A stretch of 64,000 bases of DNA, taken from Micromonospora sp. BL4 (lineage in GTDB: Bacteria > Actinomycetota > Actinomycetes > Mycobacteriales > Micromonosporaceae). A model generated the notes under the pieces. The model did no database searches, was not told where the DNA came from, and saw only the letters and a list, made by a program, of their open reading frames with translations. The position numbers and the translations under genes are program-made. The DNA is taken from contig NZ_RCVJ01000054.1 in NCBI RefSeq assembly GCF_003667505.1, forward strand, positions 1 through 64,000, written 5' to 3'. Of this stretch, positions 8,120 through 17,420 are shown piece after piece (position 1 is the first letter of the stretch; each line of letters opens with the position of its first letter).

Positions 8120-9064
8120 TCAGGGCAGCGGGCCGTCGTTCTGCGCGGTCGCGCCGAGGCGATCCCGGATCAGCGCGATCACGGTGTCGGCGGTCCGGTC
8201 GAGGTGGGTGCGGCCATCGGGTAGCCGGGCCTGCGGGCTGATGTAGCTGCGCGGACCGACGTGGGTGGCCGGGTCGAGGCGGTGCACCGTGATCTTCCCG
8301 GCACGGTCGGCCCGGTTCCATCCGCTCCGGCGGAACAGCCGCCACCGCTGCGGAAACATCCAGGTGCCGACCCGCTCGATCCGATCGCCGGCGCTCGTGA
8401 GCTGGTCGAGGTGCTGGGCGTGGCTGATGTCGTTGGCGCCGTTGTGGAAACCGCCGAGAGTGATCAGCCAGAGCGGGGGGCGCAGCTGGGACCACAGTTC
8501 GTCCACCGCACCGGTGGCGACCTGGGCGCCACCGCTGTAACTGAGCATCACCACCGGAATTCCGCTGTCCCGTTGATAGCCGGCGAGCCGGAGCTGAGTG
8601 GCGATCTGCGAGCCGACGGCGCGGTTGTACAGGGGGCGGTAGCGGCGGTCGGCGGCGACGAAGGTCTGCATCACGTTGTGCAGGAACAGCACCAGACCGA
8701 TGCGGCGGCGCAGCCATACCCACACCGGACGGTTGGCGAGCGGCAGCGCCAGCGGCGAGTAGGGCTGCACCTGGCCCAGCACCCTGAGCTCCGGCGCTCC
8801 GGCGATCAGTGCCTTGACCAGTCGGCCGCCGTCGCGGGTGTCGTGGAACCGGCGTTTCCCGATACCGTCCAGATAGACCAGGTACGCGGCCGGGGGGCGG
8901 TCCACTTCCGCGCCTCGCGCGGGGGCCATGCCCTCGGGGCGCGCGGCGGTCGGGCTCCGCCAGCCCGCGGCGTAGACCACCACCTCGTAGCGGGCGAGCA
9001 GAGCTTCGGCGAGCAGCACGGGGCCGATCCCGCCGAGCAGCAGCAGGAGCGCGAGTTCGATCAC
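8120..9064 (-). CDS. Membrane-anchored hydrolase-like protein, unknown function
   Basis: Protein of 314 residues with an N-terminal hydrophobic helix (IELALLLLLGGIGPVLLAEALL) followed by a soluble domain. The segment VVMLSYSGGAQVATGAVDEL near the middle resembles a nucleophile elbow (SYSGG), and GGFHNGANDISHAQHLDQL has conserved-looking His/Asp residues, so an alpha/beta-hydrolase-like fold is possible. The start is GTG 9064, whose GTGA overlaps the stop of the upstream membrane gene, giving translational coupling. It is the third gene of an operon with a glycosyltransferase and a membrane protein. No specific family recognised. Confidence 0.7.
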   Translation of the reverse strand: MIELALLLLLGGIGPVLLAEALLARYEVVVYAAGWRSPTAARPEGMAPARGAEVDRPPAAYLVYLDGIGKRRFHDTRDGGRLVKALIAGAPELRVLGQVQPYSPLALPLANRPVWVWLRRRIGLVLFLHNVMQTFVAADRRYRPLYNRAVGSQIATQLRLAGYQRDSGIPVVMLSYSGGAQVATGAVDELWSQLRPPLWLITLGGFHNGANDISHAQHLDQLTSAGDRIERVGTWMFPQRWRLFRRSGWNRADRAGKITVHRLDPATHVGPRSYISPQARLPDGRTHLDRTADTVIALIRDRLGATAQNDGPLP

Positions 9065-9552
9065 GGAAACAGCTCCGGCGCCCTTGTCGTGTTGAGCCGC
9101 ACGACCAGGCGTCTGATGCCCTCGACGGCGACGCCCAGGCCGACGCCCGCGACGGCTACACAGCCGGCGGATTCCCACCAGGCGACCCCGGCCACCGTGG
9201 CCAGGGCGGTGGCGAGGCCGGTCCCCACTCCCACCATGAGGAGCAGGTGCAGCAGCGGCCCGAGCAGCGGGAACGCGAGGACTGCGGCAAGCAGCAGCGG
9301 GGCGGCCAGGCCCGGTGTCCAGGCCAGCGCGGCCTGGTCGGGCGATGCGGCCGGCAGCACCAGCTCGGCGAGGGTCCAGGCGGACAGTGGCCAGAGCGCG
9401 AAGACCGCGCCGTCGACCACGGCGCCGGCCAGCACCATCACGAACACCTTGGTGTGCGACACGCCGGACAGGCGTGCCACCACGGGCAGGAGGCGCCCGA
9501 CGGCCTCGGACAGCCCGGCGAACAGCAGCATGATGGCCACGACAGGGGACAT
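9061..9552 (-). CDS. Small integral membrane protein, unknown function
   Basis: 163 residues, almost wholly hydrophobic, with four to five predicted membrane helices (VVAIMLLFAGLSEAVGRLL; VMVLAGAVVDGAVFALW; APLLLAAVLAFPLLGPLLHL; GTGLATALATVAGVAWW; CVAVAGVGLGVAVEGI). ATG 9552 starts three bases after the glycosyltransferase stop, and its own stop overlaps the start of the next gene, so it is the middle gene of a tight three-gene operon. No family recognised; a role in moving or anchoring a glycosylated product is only suggested by context. Confidence 0.72.
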   Translation of the reverse strand: MSPVVAIMLLFAGLSEAVGRLLPVVARLSGVSHTKVFVMVLAGAVVDGAVFALWPLSAWTLAELVLPAASPDQAALAWTPGLAAPLLLAAVLAFPLLGPLLHLLLMVGVGTGLATALATVAGVAWWESAGCVAVAGVGLGVAVEGIRRLVVRLNTTRAPELFP

Positions 9553-9555
9553 CGG

Positions 9556-10779
9556 TCAGCCCTGCGACGGCAGGTCGGCAGGGACCGGCTGGGCGAACGA
9601 GCGGGCCTGCCGCACGTGGCGCTCGAGTTCGTCGGCGGCCCGCCGATAGCCGCCCGCTTCTCGCTGGGCGATCCGCAGGGTGCTCGCGGCGGCCCGGAAT
9701 CGGGGCTCGTCGAGCAGGCGCTGGGCGGAGCCGCGCAGTGCCTCCACCGTGACATTCTCGGTGCGGATCGCGAGGCCGGCACCGAGCTCGACGATGCGCG
9801 ACGCCACCAACGACTGGTCCGCGCCCTGCGGGATCACCAGCATCGGGACGCCCTCGTACAGGGCCTCGTTGACGCTGTTCACCCCGCCGTGGGTGATGAA
9901 CAGCGCCGCGCGGGACAGGACTTCCAGCTGCGGCACCGAGCGGTGGGCGATCACGTTGGCCGGCAGCGGACCGAGCGTGGCGGGATCGGTGGATCCGGTG
10001 GAGACGACCACCGTGCCGCCGAGCGGGGCGAGCGCGTTGGCGAAGGTGCGCAGCAGCCGCTGGTCGGCGGCGAACACCGTGCCCAGCGAGGCGTAGAGCA
10101 CCGGGTCCCGCAGCCGATCGAGCGGGAACGACGAGTCGGCTGGGCGGGCGCCGATGCTCGGCCCGACGAACCGGTAGGACTGGTCAAAACTGTCGGCCTC
10201 GGGGTGGAACGCCCGCGAGGTGTAGACCAGGTTGAGCGGCTGGCGGATATTCGCGAGGTCGATCAGGGGCACCGCATCGGTGTCGTACCGGCGGTGCAGC
10301 TCCCAGCGCGATTTCAGGTACCCCGCGGTGGGGCGGGGATTGACCGCCGCCGCGGCGAGCAGCTCCCAGGAGCCGTGGGTGGGGCTGGGCACGTATCGGT
10401 TGAACGCGAACGTGGTGAACGACGAAGCGCCCGGCACGTCGAGTTCCCGGGCGACCACCGGCCCCCACAGGCAGAGGGAGTCGTGCACGACCAGCTCCGA
10501 CCCGGCATTGCGCAGATCGGTGAGGACGGCGGGCAGAACGCGTACGGCGGTGCGTGCGAGCTGCTCCATCACCGTGACGGGCGTCGGCGGGCCGGAGAGC
10601 GGTATGTCGTCGCCGACGTAGGGAATCACCCGCGCGCCGGTGGTCGCGATCTCCTCCGCGTACGCGGGCGGCGTGTGGTAGGTGACGGAGTGGCCCCGAC
10701 GAACAAGCTCGGCCACGACCGGCAGCGTCGGGTTGACGTGCCCGTGCATGGCGATGTTGAGGAACGCGATCGCGCTCAT
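9556..10779 (-). CDS. Macrolide-type (MGT) GT1 glycosyltransferase
   Basis: UDP-sugar dependent glycosyltransferase of 407 residues with GT-B fold. The N-terminal acceptor domain opens AIAFLNIAMHGHVNPTLPVV, where the His near residue 13 is the usual catalytic base. The C-terminal donor domain carries HGGVNSVNEALYEGVPMLVI followed by PQGADQ, the signature of MGT enzymes. Such enzymes glycosylate macrolides, flavonoids and other small hydrophobic aglycones and can give resistance. No polyketide or other biosynthetic genes surround it, and it is coupled to a membrane protein and a hydrolase-like protein. Its promoter region has a 6+6 dyad at 10852-10865. Confidence 0.9.
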   Translation of the reverse strand: MSAIAFLNIAMHGHVNPTLPVVAELVRRGHSVTYHTPPAYAEEIATTGARVIPYVGDDIPLSGPPTPVTVMEQLARTAVRVLPAVLTDLRNAGSELVVHDSLCLWGPVVARELDVPGASSFTTFAFNRYVPSPTHGSWELLAAAAVNPRPTAGYLKSRWELHRRYDTDAVPLIDLANIRQPLNLVYTSRAFHPEADSFDQSYRFVGPSIGARPADSSFPLDRLRDPVLYASLGTVFAADQRLLRTFANALAPLGGTVVVSTGSTDPATLGPLPANVIAHRSVPQLEVLSRAALFITHGGVNSVNEALYEGVPMLVIPQGADQSLVASRIVELGAGLAIRTENVTVEALRGSAQRLLDEPRFRAAASTLRIAQREAGGYRRAADELERHVRQARSFAQPVPADLPSQG

Positions 10780-10851
10780 CGGTCGAGCACGGACAGCGAA
10801 GGGGCCAGGGCCCGGCAACACGTAACGATCATGACCCGCCTTTCTCGGTTT

Positions 10852-10865
10852 CAGCGTAAACGCTG
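10852..10865. promoter_or_regulatory. Palindrome CAGCGTAAACGCTG upstream of glycosyltransferase
   Basis: Perfect inverted repeat, CAGCGT-AA-ACGCTG, about 75 bases upstream of the glycosyltransferase start and about 180 bases upstream of the divergent zinc-finger gene. Spacing and symmetry suit a TetR-family or similar dimeric repressor site. No regulator gene is adjacent, so this is a candidate operator only. Confidence 0.35.
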
Positions 10866-11041
10866 CCAGATGGCACTGCGGCGCGGACAAAATTCCCGCT
10901 TCGGTTGGCGCGCGCTCCCCTTCGCCGCGCCGATCCCGGCCGCTCGGCGGGGCGTCCAACGGGACGGCCGCACAACGGCAGCGGCCGGCGCGCGCCCGGG
11001 CGGGTACGTGTGACGGCGAGCGCGCTGGGAAGGTCGGTTGG

Positions 11042-11308
11042 ATGCCTGACCCCGGAGAGGTGGCGCGACGTGCACTCCAGCGGATCCACGAGGCTGCCGT
11101 CAGACATCGGGACCCCGAGCTGCACCACGCGGCCGAAGACATCGTCCGAGCGGCCCAGGCGAGGGGCCTCGATCCAGGGCCCGTCGAGGCGTACCGCCCC
11201 TGCCCTGTCTGCGGTGCCGAGCCGGGACAGTTGTGCATCAACGTCCCTGGTCGCCCCGTGACCCCGGGCGAGATGCACGCCGAGCGCGCGGAAAAGGGGA
11301 CACCGTAG
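11042..11308 (+). CDS. Small zinc-finger protein
   Basis: 88-residue protein with a single putative zinc knuckle, CPVCGAEPGQLCIN followed by GEMHAERA. The Cys-x2-Cys...Cys...His spacing matches small actinobacterial and actinophage zinc-binding domains with the CxxCxAxPGxxC pattern (family known, exact role not). The N-terminal 45 residues are helical and charged. ATG 11042 is the only reasonable start. It ends 13 bases before the convergent regulator gene. Function unknown; nucleic-acid binding is plausible. Confidence 0.7.
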   Translation: MPDPGEVARRALQRIHEAAVRHRDPELHHAAEDIVRAAQARGLDPGPVEAYRPCPVCGAEPGQLCINVPGRPVTPGEMHAERAEKGTP

Positions 11309-11321
11309 CGCTTGCCGTGAA

Positions 11322-12161
11322 CTAGTTGACCGCGCGAAGCATGCGATCGGGCTGGCGGCGCAGCCGATCCACCGCCCGTGCCGTCGCGTCATCGGTCGGC
11401 AGGAGGACGACCAGCTCCTGCGCGTCGGTCCGGGGCAACTCAAGCTTCTCCCGCTGCCACTGGAGCTGTTCCGCAATGGGATGGTTGAGCCGAAACGGGA
11501 CGGGCCGTGGGGGCAGGTGACGGTTGAGTCGTCGGGTGAACTCCGCCCCGGCCAGGGGGGTCAGCTCAGCCCGGAACCACTCGGAGGTCTCCGCGGACGG
11601 CCCGAGCCACAGGTCGAAGGCTCGTTCGTCGGCCACCTGCTCCCAGTCGGGGAAGATCGTCCGGGCGCGCGGATCGGTGAACACGTAACGCGTCAGGTTC
11701 GGCGTTCGGCTCTCGAGCAGCCCGATCCCCCGCATCAGAGTCTCGAACGCACTCGTGTACGCGAGCACGTCGCCCAGGCGGTTGGTGACGAAGGCGATGC
11801 CTGGCTCAAGAAGTTCGAGGGTCTGCAACACCGTCGGCCGGACATGACGGTTGGGTGGCACCGGCCGCCCGCGCCCCGCGCACGCTCCGCCGGTGATCTT
11901 GGCGAGGTGGCGCAGGTGATCGCGTTCGACCGCATCGAGGCTCAGTGCGTCCGCGAGTGCATTGACCACGGCGGGGGACGGGTTGCGGTCTCGTCCCTGC
12001 TCGATGCGGGTGAGATATTCGACGCTCACTCCCGCTCGCGCTGCGAGGTCGGAGCGTCGTAGTCCCGGAGACCTGCGGCGGCCATGAACGGGCAACCCGA
12101 ACGACTCTGGCTGGATGCTGTCGCGCTTGGCGCGGATGAAGTCGCCCAGCGGCGTGCTCAT
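11322..12161 (-). CDS. XRE-family regulator with MmyB-like ligand domain
   Basis: Transcription regulator of 279 residues. Residues about 10-85 form a helix-turn-helix of XRE type (LRRSDLAARAGVSVEYLTRI then EQGRDRNPS). The rest matches the MmyB-like ligand-binding domain, a PAS-like fold reported to hold a fatty-acid-type ligand: FVTNRLGDVLAYTSAFETLM, DPRARTIFPDW, ETSEWFRAELTPLAG. Regulators of this class usually sit divergently next to an oxidoreductase that they control, as here with the FMN reductase at 12274. ATG 12161. Confidence 0.9.
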   Translation of the reverse strand: MSTPLGDFIRAKRDSIQPESFGLPVHGRRRSPGLRRSDLAARAGVSVEYLTRIEQGRDRNPSPAVVNALADALSLDAVERDHLRHLAKITGGACAGRGRPVPPNRHVRPTVLQTLELLEPGIAFVTNRLGDVLAYTSAFETLMRGIGLLESRTPNLTRYVFTDPRARTIFPDWEQVADERAFDLWLGPSAETSEWFRAELTPLAGAEFTRRLNRHLPPRPVPFRLNHPIAEQLQWQREKLELPRTDAQELVVLLPTDDATARAVDRLRRQPDRMLRAVN

Positions 12162-12206
12162 GCCCAGAGCCTACGGCGACATCCCCAGCTCAACGAGCCC
12201 GCAGGG

Positions 12207-12223
12207 TGGCCCCACGGGGGCCA
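12207..12223. promoter_or_regulatory. Inverted repeat in the XRE/FMN reductase divergent promoter
   Basis: TGGCCCC-ACG-GGGGCCA, a perfect 7+7 dyad in the 112-base gap between the divergent regulator and reductase genes. Its central position makes it a candidate binding site for the MmyB-type regulator. A GC-rich dyad of this size can arise by chance in this genome. Confidence 0.3.
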
Positions 12224-12273
12224 GCCTGAGCCCGGTCTGGTTGCCATCCTCGAAACGATGGACCGTGGCCCGC

Positions 12274-12867
12274 ATGAGTGAGAAGCACAAGTTGGCCATC
12301 ATTGTCGGGAGCGTCCGCGAGGGCCGATTCGGGCCTGTCGTCGCCTCCTGGATCGCCGACCAGGCGCGCGAGCACGACGGTTTCGACATCGACGTCGTCG
12401 ATCTCGCCGACTTCGAGATCCCGTTGTCGTTGCCGGCAGTCTCACCGAAGTTCGCTGGCGACTCGTACCCGCGCCCGCACGGCATGGCGCCCTTGACGTC
12501 CCAACTGGCGAACGCGGACGCGTTCATCATCGTCACGCCGGAGTACAACCACAGCTACCCGGCGTCCCTGAAAGCGGCCATCGACTGGCATTACACCCAG
12601 TGGACGGCCAAGCCGGTCGCCTTCGTCAGCTACGGCGGGGCAGCCGGCGGTCGTCACGCTGTCCTGCACCTGGAGAACGTGCTCACCGAACTGCACGCCG
12701 TGACGGTCCGCGATGGTCTGGCGTTCCCGCTCTACCGCGCCACGTGGGAGGAGGGGCGGCCGCTGGACGCCGCAGCGCCCGGATACGCCAAAACTCTGCT
12801 GGACCAGCTCGCCTGGTGGGCCGCCGCCCTGAGTGTGGCACGCAACTCGGTCCAGTACCCGGTCTGA
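12274..12867 (+). CDS. NADPH-dependent FMN reductase
   Basis: Flavodoxin-like reductase of 197 residues. The N-terminal IIVGSVREGRFGPVVASWI is the FMN phosphate-binding loop, and TPEYNHSYPASLKAAIDWH is the second family signature near residue 88. ATG 12274 is chosen because the protein begins right at the conserved core; the ribosome binding site is weak, so translation may be leaderless or near-leaderless. Members reduce FMN, quinones or azo compounds. Likely controlled by the divergent MmyB-type regulator. A strong hairpin follows at 12906. Confidence 0.9.
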   Translation: MSEKHKLAIIVGSVREGRFGPVVASWIADQAREHDGFDIDVVDLADFEIPLSLPAVSPKFAGDSYPRPHGMAPLTSQLANADAFIIVTPEYNHSYPASLKAAIDWHYTQWTAKPVAFVSYGGAAGGRHAVLHLENVLTELHAVTVRDGLAFPLYRATWEEGRPLDAAAPGYAKTLLDQLAWWAAALSVARNSVQYPV

Positions 12868-12905
12868 AGGTCCCGCACGAAGCAGGCAGCTCCGCGCACG
12901 GCACG

Positions 12906-12932
12906 GGCCGTCTCCCACCACGGGAGACGGCC
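12906..12932 (+). terminator. Hairpin terminator after FMN reductase
   Basis: GGCCGTCTCCC-ACCAC-GGGAGACGGCC, a perfect 11-bp stem with a five-base loop, 38 bases after the reductase stop. No U-tract follows, as is common for actinobacterial terminators. Confidence 0.65.
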
Positions 12933-12989
12933 TCGTCGACCGCCGGGCCATCCTGCGACGGGACGCCAACTGCGCGCAACCGCTTGCCC

Positions 12990-13230
12990 GCCCGTCGAAC
13001 GCCCACTCGACCATGTCCGCATGCGGCCAGGACGTCGTGTCATTCTCGGGGTCGACGTGGGCGCCACGGCTGTGCGGGCGGGCGGTCGCCGAGCGGCTCG
13101 GCTACCGCACGAACCCCCTGGCACGCGCCCTCACCACGTCGCGTACGCACATGATCGCGCTCGTCATCCCCGACATCAGCAACCCGGTGTACGCGGAGAT
13201 CTGCCGGTACGTCTCGTCGTCCGCCGATCG
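12990..13230 (+). pseudogene. LacI-family regulator remnant
   Basis: One frame reads AVAERLGYRTNPLARALTTS then RTHMIALVIPDISNPVYAEI, an unmistakable LacI hinge helix and start of the ligand domain. The DNA-binding part upstream is compressed: HSTMSACGQDVVSFSGST keeps pieces of the normal helix-turn-helix but lacks a block of residues. After CRYVSSSAD the frame runs into unrelated sequence and stops near 13321, so the ligand domain of more than 250 residues is gone. It lies just upstream of the GH11 xylanase, the typical place for its regulator. Boundaries are approximate. Confidence 0.65.
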
Positions 13231-14868
<1,638 letters not shown>

Positions 14869-14896
14869 CCCCGTTCAACTCCGCAAACCCGCACCC

Positions 14897-14926
14897 GTGG
14901 CGCGGCGGCCGAGGCCGCCGCGCCAC
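14897..14926. terminator. Bidirectional hairpin terminator
   Basis: GTGGCGCGGCGGC-CGAG-GCCGCCGCGCCAC, a perfect 13-bp stem with a four-base loop, centred between the convergent xylanase and kinase genes. It can end transcription from both sides. Confidence 0.75.
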
Positions 14927-14955
14927 ACTCGGCTCTGCGGCCACGCCGTCGTCGG

Positions 14956-16419
14956 CTATGCGGTCCCTCCGGCTGCCGACTGCTCCGCCGTTGGTTCCTC
15001 GGTCGGGTTCGCCGTCGGTTCCTCCGCCGGGTCGTCTGTCGGTTCCTCCGTCGGCTCCCCCGTTGGTTCCTCAGTCGGCTCCGCCGTCGTTCCGCCCGTC
15101 GGAGCTGCCGTCGGTCCCTGGGGGGCGCTCGCAGAGGTGGTGGGCTCGGGCGTATCCGCACTGCTTCCGCCGGACGGCGCCGGTGGGCCCGTCGTCGTCC
15201 CGGCTGCTGGACGGGTGGTGGTGGTCGTCGGGGTCGGGGATCCGGGCGCCCGGACCGGCAGACCGGCGGACCCGTGGGTGGCCGGCTCGCCGCCACCGAC
15301 GCCAGGGCCGGGCCTGTCCTGCGCCGGCGGCGCCGATGTCGACACCGAAGGCGGGACCGCCGGGGGCGCCGACGGTGGCCCGGCCGGGCCGGGCATCATC
15401 CCGGTGGGATCAGCGAACACCAGGACGGCAGCCACGGCGGCCAACGATCCGAGAAGCACCGCGAGCGTTGCGTGCCCAGGAGTGGCGGCCCCGGTCAACG
15501 CACCGCCGAGGGCCGAGCGTGTGGCGGGCGGTCGCACGGTTCGCGACCCGATCGAGGTCGGCCAGTCAGCGGTCCGCGTCCGCTCGTCGGACGCGTCCGC
15601 GACGGCCTGCGCCGCGGTGGCCATGGCCGCCGCCGTCGGGAACCGGTGCGTGGGCTCCTTGGCCATCGCAGTGGCCACCAGCTGGCGTACCTCCGCCGGG
15701 ACGTGCTCGGGCAGCGGCGGCGGTTCCTCTTCGAGGTGCCGCAGCGCCACCGCGACGGCGTTGTCACCCTGGTACGGGGGCTCACCGGCGAGGCAGTGGT
15801 GGACGACGGCTCCCAGCGCGTAAATGTCGATCGCCGGTGTGGTCTCGTTCCTGGAGACCTGTTCGGGTGCCATGTACAGGGCGGTGCCGACGACCTGGTT
15901 CGTCCCGGTCAGGCTCGCCGCCTCCTGCGTGACGGCGACACCGAAGTCGACGAGTACGACATGCCCGTCGGGCTCGATGATCAGATTGTTGGGCTTGACA
16001 TCACGGTGCACGACCCCGGCGTCGTGCGCGGCCTGCAGAGCGCGGGCGGTCTGCGCGGCGATCGACATCGTCTCGGCCACGTCCAGCTGACCGACCTCGG
16101 CGATCCGTTCCGACAGGGACTGTCCCTGCACGCACTCCATCACGATGTAGGCGAGGGCCGGCGCTCCGGGCCGGGACATCTCGCCGTAGTCGTAGACCTG
16201 GGCGACGCCCGGGTGACGCAGGGCCGCCATCGCGCGCGCCTCGCGGCGGAACCGCTCGCCGAAGCCGGCGTCGGTGACCAGCCGGGGGTGCAGCATCTTG
16301 ACGGCCACGCAGCGGTCCAGGGTTTCGTCAACCGCCCGCCACACGTCACCCATACCGCCGCTGGCGATGCTCTCCACCAGGCGGTAACGGTCTCCGACGA
16401 GTTGCCCCACATTCGGCAT
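14956..16419 (-). CDS. Membrane Ser/Thr protein kinase, PknB-type
   Basis: Eukaryote-like kinase of 487 residues. The kinase domain spans about 10-275: glycine loop IASGGMGDVW, lysine in VAVKML, catalytic loop HRDVKPNN, DFG motif LVDFGVAV and APE motif YMAPEQ. A single membrane helix (HATLAVLLGSLAAVAAVLVF) near 325-345 leads to an extracellular Pro/Thr/Ser-rich tail of about 140 residues with no PASTA repeats. The tail ends in four 8-residue repeats of the type TxEPTEEP. It signals at the membrane, but the extracellular ligand is unknown. ATG 16419. Confidence 0.93.
   Translation of the reverse strand: MPNVGQLVGDRYRLVESIASGGMGDVWRAVDETLDRCVAVKMLHPRLVTDAGFGERFRREARAMAALRHPGVAQVYDYGEMSRPGAPALAYIVMECVQGQSLSERIAEVGQLDVAETMSIAAQTARALQAAHDAGVVHRDVKPNNLIIEPDGHVVLVDFGVAVTQEAASLTGTNQVVGTALYMAPEQVSRNETTPAIDIYALGAVVHHCLAGEPPYQGDNAVAVALRHLEEEPPPLPEHVPAEVRQLVATAMAKEPTHRFPTAAAMATAAQAVADASDERTRTADWPTSIGSRTVRPPATRSALGGALTGAATPGHATLAVLLGSLAAVAAVLVFADPTGMMPGPAGPPSAPPAVPPSVSTSAPPAQDRPGPGVGGGEPATHGSAGLPVRAPGSPTPTTTTTRPAAGTTTGPPAPSGGSSADTPEPTTSASAPQGPTAAPTGGTTAEPTEEPTGEPTEEPTDDPAEEPTANPTEEPTAEQSAAGGTA
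14993..15088. repeat. Four tandem 24-bp repeats in kinase tail
   Basis: Four direct 24-bp units starting GGTTCCTC at 14993, 15017, 15041 and 15065. They encode the acidic, Thr/Pro-rich octads TAEPTEEP, TGEPTEEP, TDDPAEEP and TANPTEEP at the extracellular end of the kinase. Such repeats tend to vary in copy number between strains. Confidence 0.85.
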
Positions 16420-16556
16420 ACAACTTCCGGTACCCCGGACTCCTCGATCTCAAGCACCCGACGTCGCCCGGCCTTTCTTAACCGGTTGTCGCCGCCGTGC
16501 GCCTCGACGATGATGGCCACGACCCGCCCGACCATCACCAGCCGACCGGACCCGCC

Positions 16557-17243
16557 ATGGATCTCGCCCAACGTCGCGAGCTCGCCCGCAGGGCGCTCGA
16601 GGGCTACGAGAGTGGCCAGGACGCCACGACCCGGGCGACGGCCAGGGCCCGGGGAAAGATCGACGATGCCGCGGCCCTGGTCCTGGTCGAGGGTCTCAGC
16701 GACCAGATCGCGTTGGAAACGGCCGCCATCGGCCGCGGCCGGGATCTCGACGCGGAGCACGTCGTGATCGTGCCGATCGGTGGGGCGCACGCGATCGGTC
16801 GCTTCCTGACCGAGTTGGGCCCGCTGACCGCTCAGGTACGCCTCGCTGGCCTGTACGACGTGCGTGAGCAGGAGGTCTTCCGGCGCGCACTGGTCGCCGC
16901 CCAGGTCGGCTCGCCGAACAGTCGCGCCGACCTGGCACGCCTCGGTTTTCACGTCTGCGTCGACGACCTCGAAGAGGAACTGATCCGTGCCGTGGGCGCC
17001 GTGGAGGTCGAGGCCCTGTTCGACTCGCAGGGCGACCTGGGGTCGTTCCGCTCGTTGCAGAATCAACCCGCCTGGCGCGGCCAGCAGCCCGAGCGGCAGA
17101 TGTGGCGGTTCCTGCGCAGCGGCGCGCGCCGCAACCTGCGCTACGCACGACTGCTCACCGAGGCGGCAACGGGCCGGGACGCCCTGCCTCGGCCACTCGC
17201 CGCGCTGCTCGAGGCGGCGAGGACCGACAGGTCCATGGCCTGA
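16557..17243 (+). CDS. Stand-alone TOPRIM-domain protein (OLD-nuclease-like)
   Basis: 228-residue protein with a TOPRIM fold as in the C-terminus of OLD-family nucleases. LVLVEGLSDQIALETAA near residue 45 carries the catalytic-type Glu, GGAHAIGRFLTELG follows, and LAGLYDVRE near 100 stands in place of the DxD strand, with only one Asp retained. No ABC ATPase domain or partner gene is nearby. Start at ATG 16557, where the charged helical N-terminus begins; an in-frame GTG at 16497 is possible. In actinobacteria these are annotated as TOPRIM or ATP-dependent-endonuclease-like proteins of unknown role. Confidence 0.7.
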   Translation: MDLAQRRELARRALEGYESGQDATTRATARARGKIDDAAALVLVEGLSDQIALETAAIGRGRDLDAEHVVIVPIGGAHAIGRFLTELGPLTAQVRLAGLYDVREQEVFRRALVAAQVGSPNSRADLARLGFHVCVDDLEEELIRAVGAVEVEALFDSQGDLGSFRSLQNQPAWRGQQPERQMWRFLRSGARRNLRYARLLTEAATGRDALPRPLAALLEAARTDRSMA

Positions 17244-17420
17244 CGTCGTCCCGTCGTGAACGTGCTGACGCGGACGCACCACCCGATCGGTGCTCCGTTC
17301 GCGCCAGCGCGTCCAGCACCGGCGGCAGCGGTCGGCGGCGTGCCCGGCCCGACCGGCAGCGCGGGACGATCAGCAGGTCAGGCGGCCAGCGCGGTGCGGG
17401 CCGGCGGCCCGTGGTGCAGA

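Noticed and set aside
9556..10779. Glycosyltransferase as part of an antibiotic biosynthetic gene cluster
   Set aside because: No polyketide synthase, peptide synthetase, deoxysugar or tailoring genes lie within the window, so no cluster is claimed.
9247..11013. 588-codon plus-strand open frame opposite the glycosyltransferase
   Set aside because: Composition is typical of the complement of a high-GC gene; the minus strand encodes a clear MGT glycosyltransferase with all motifs.
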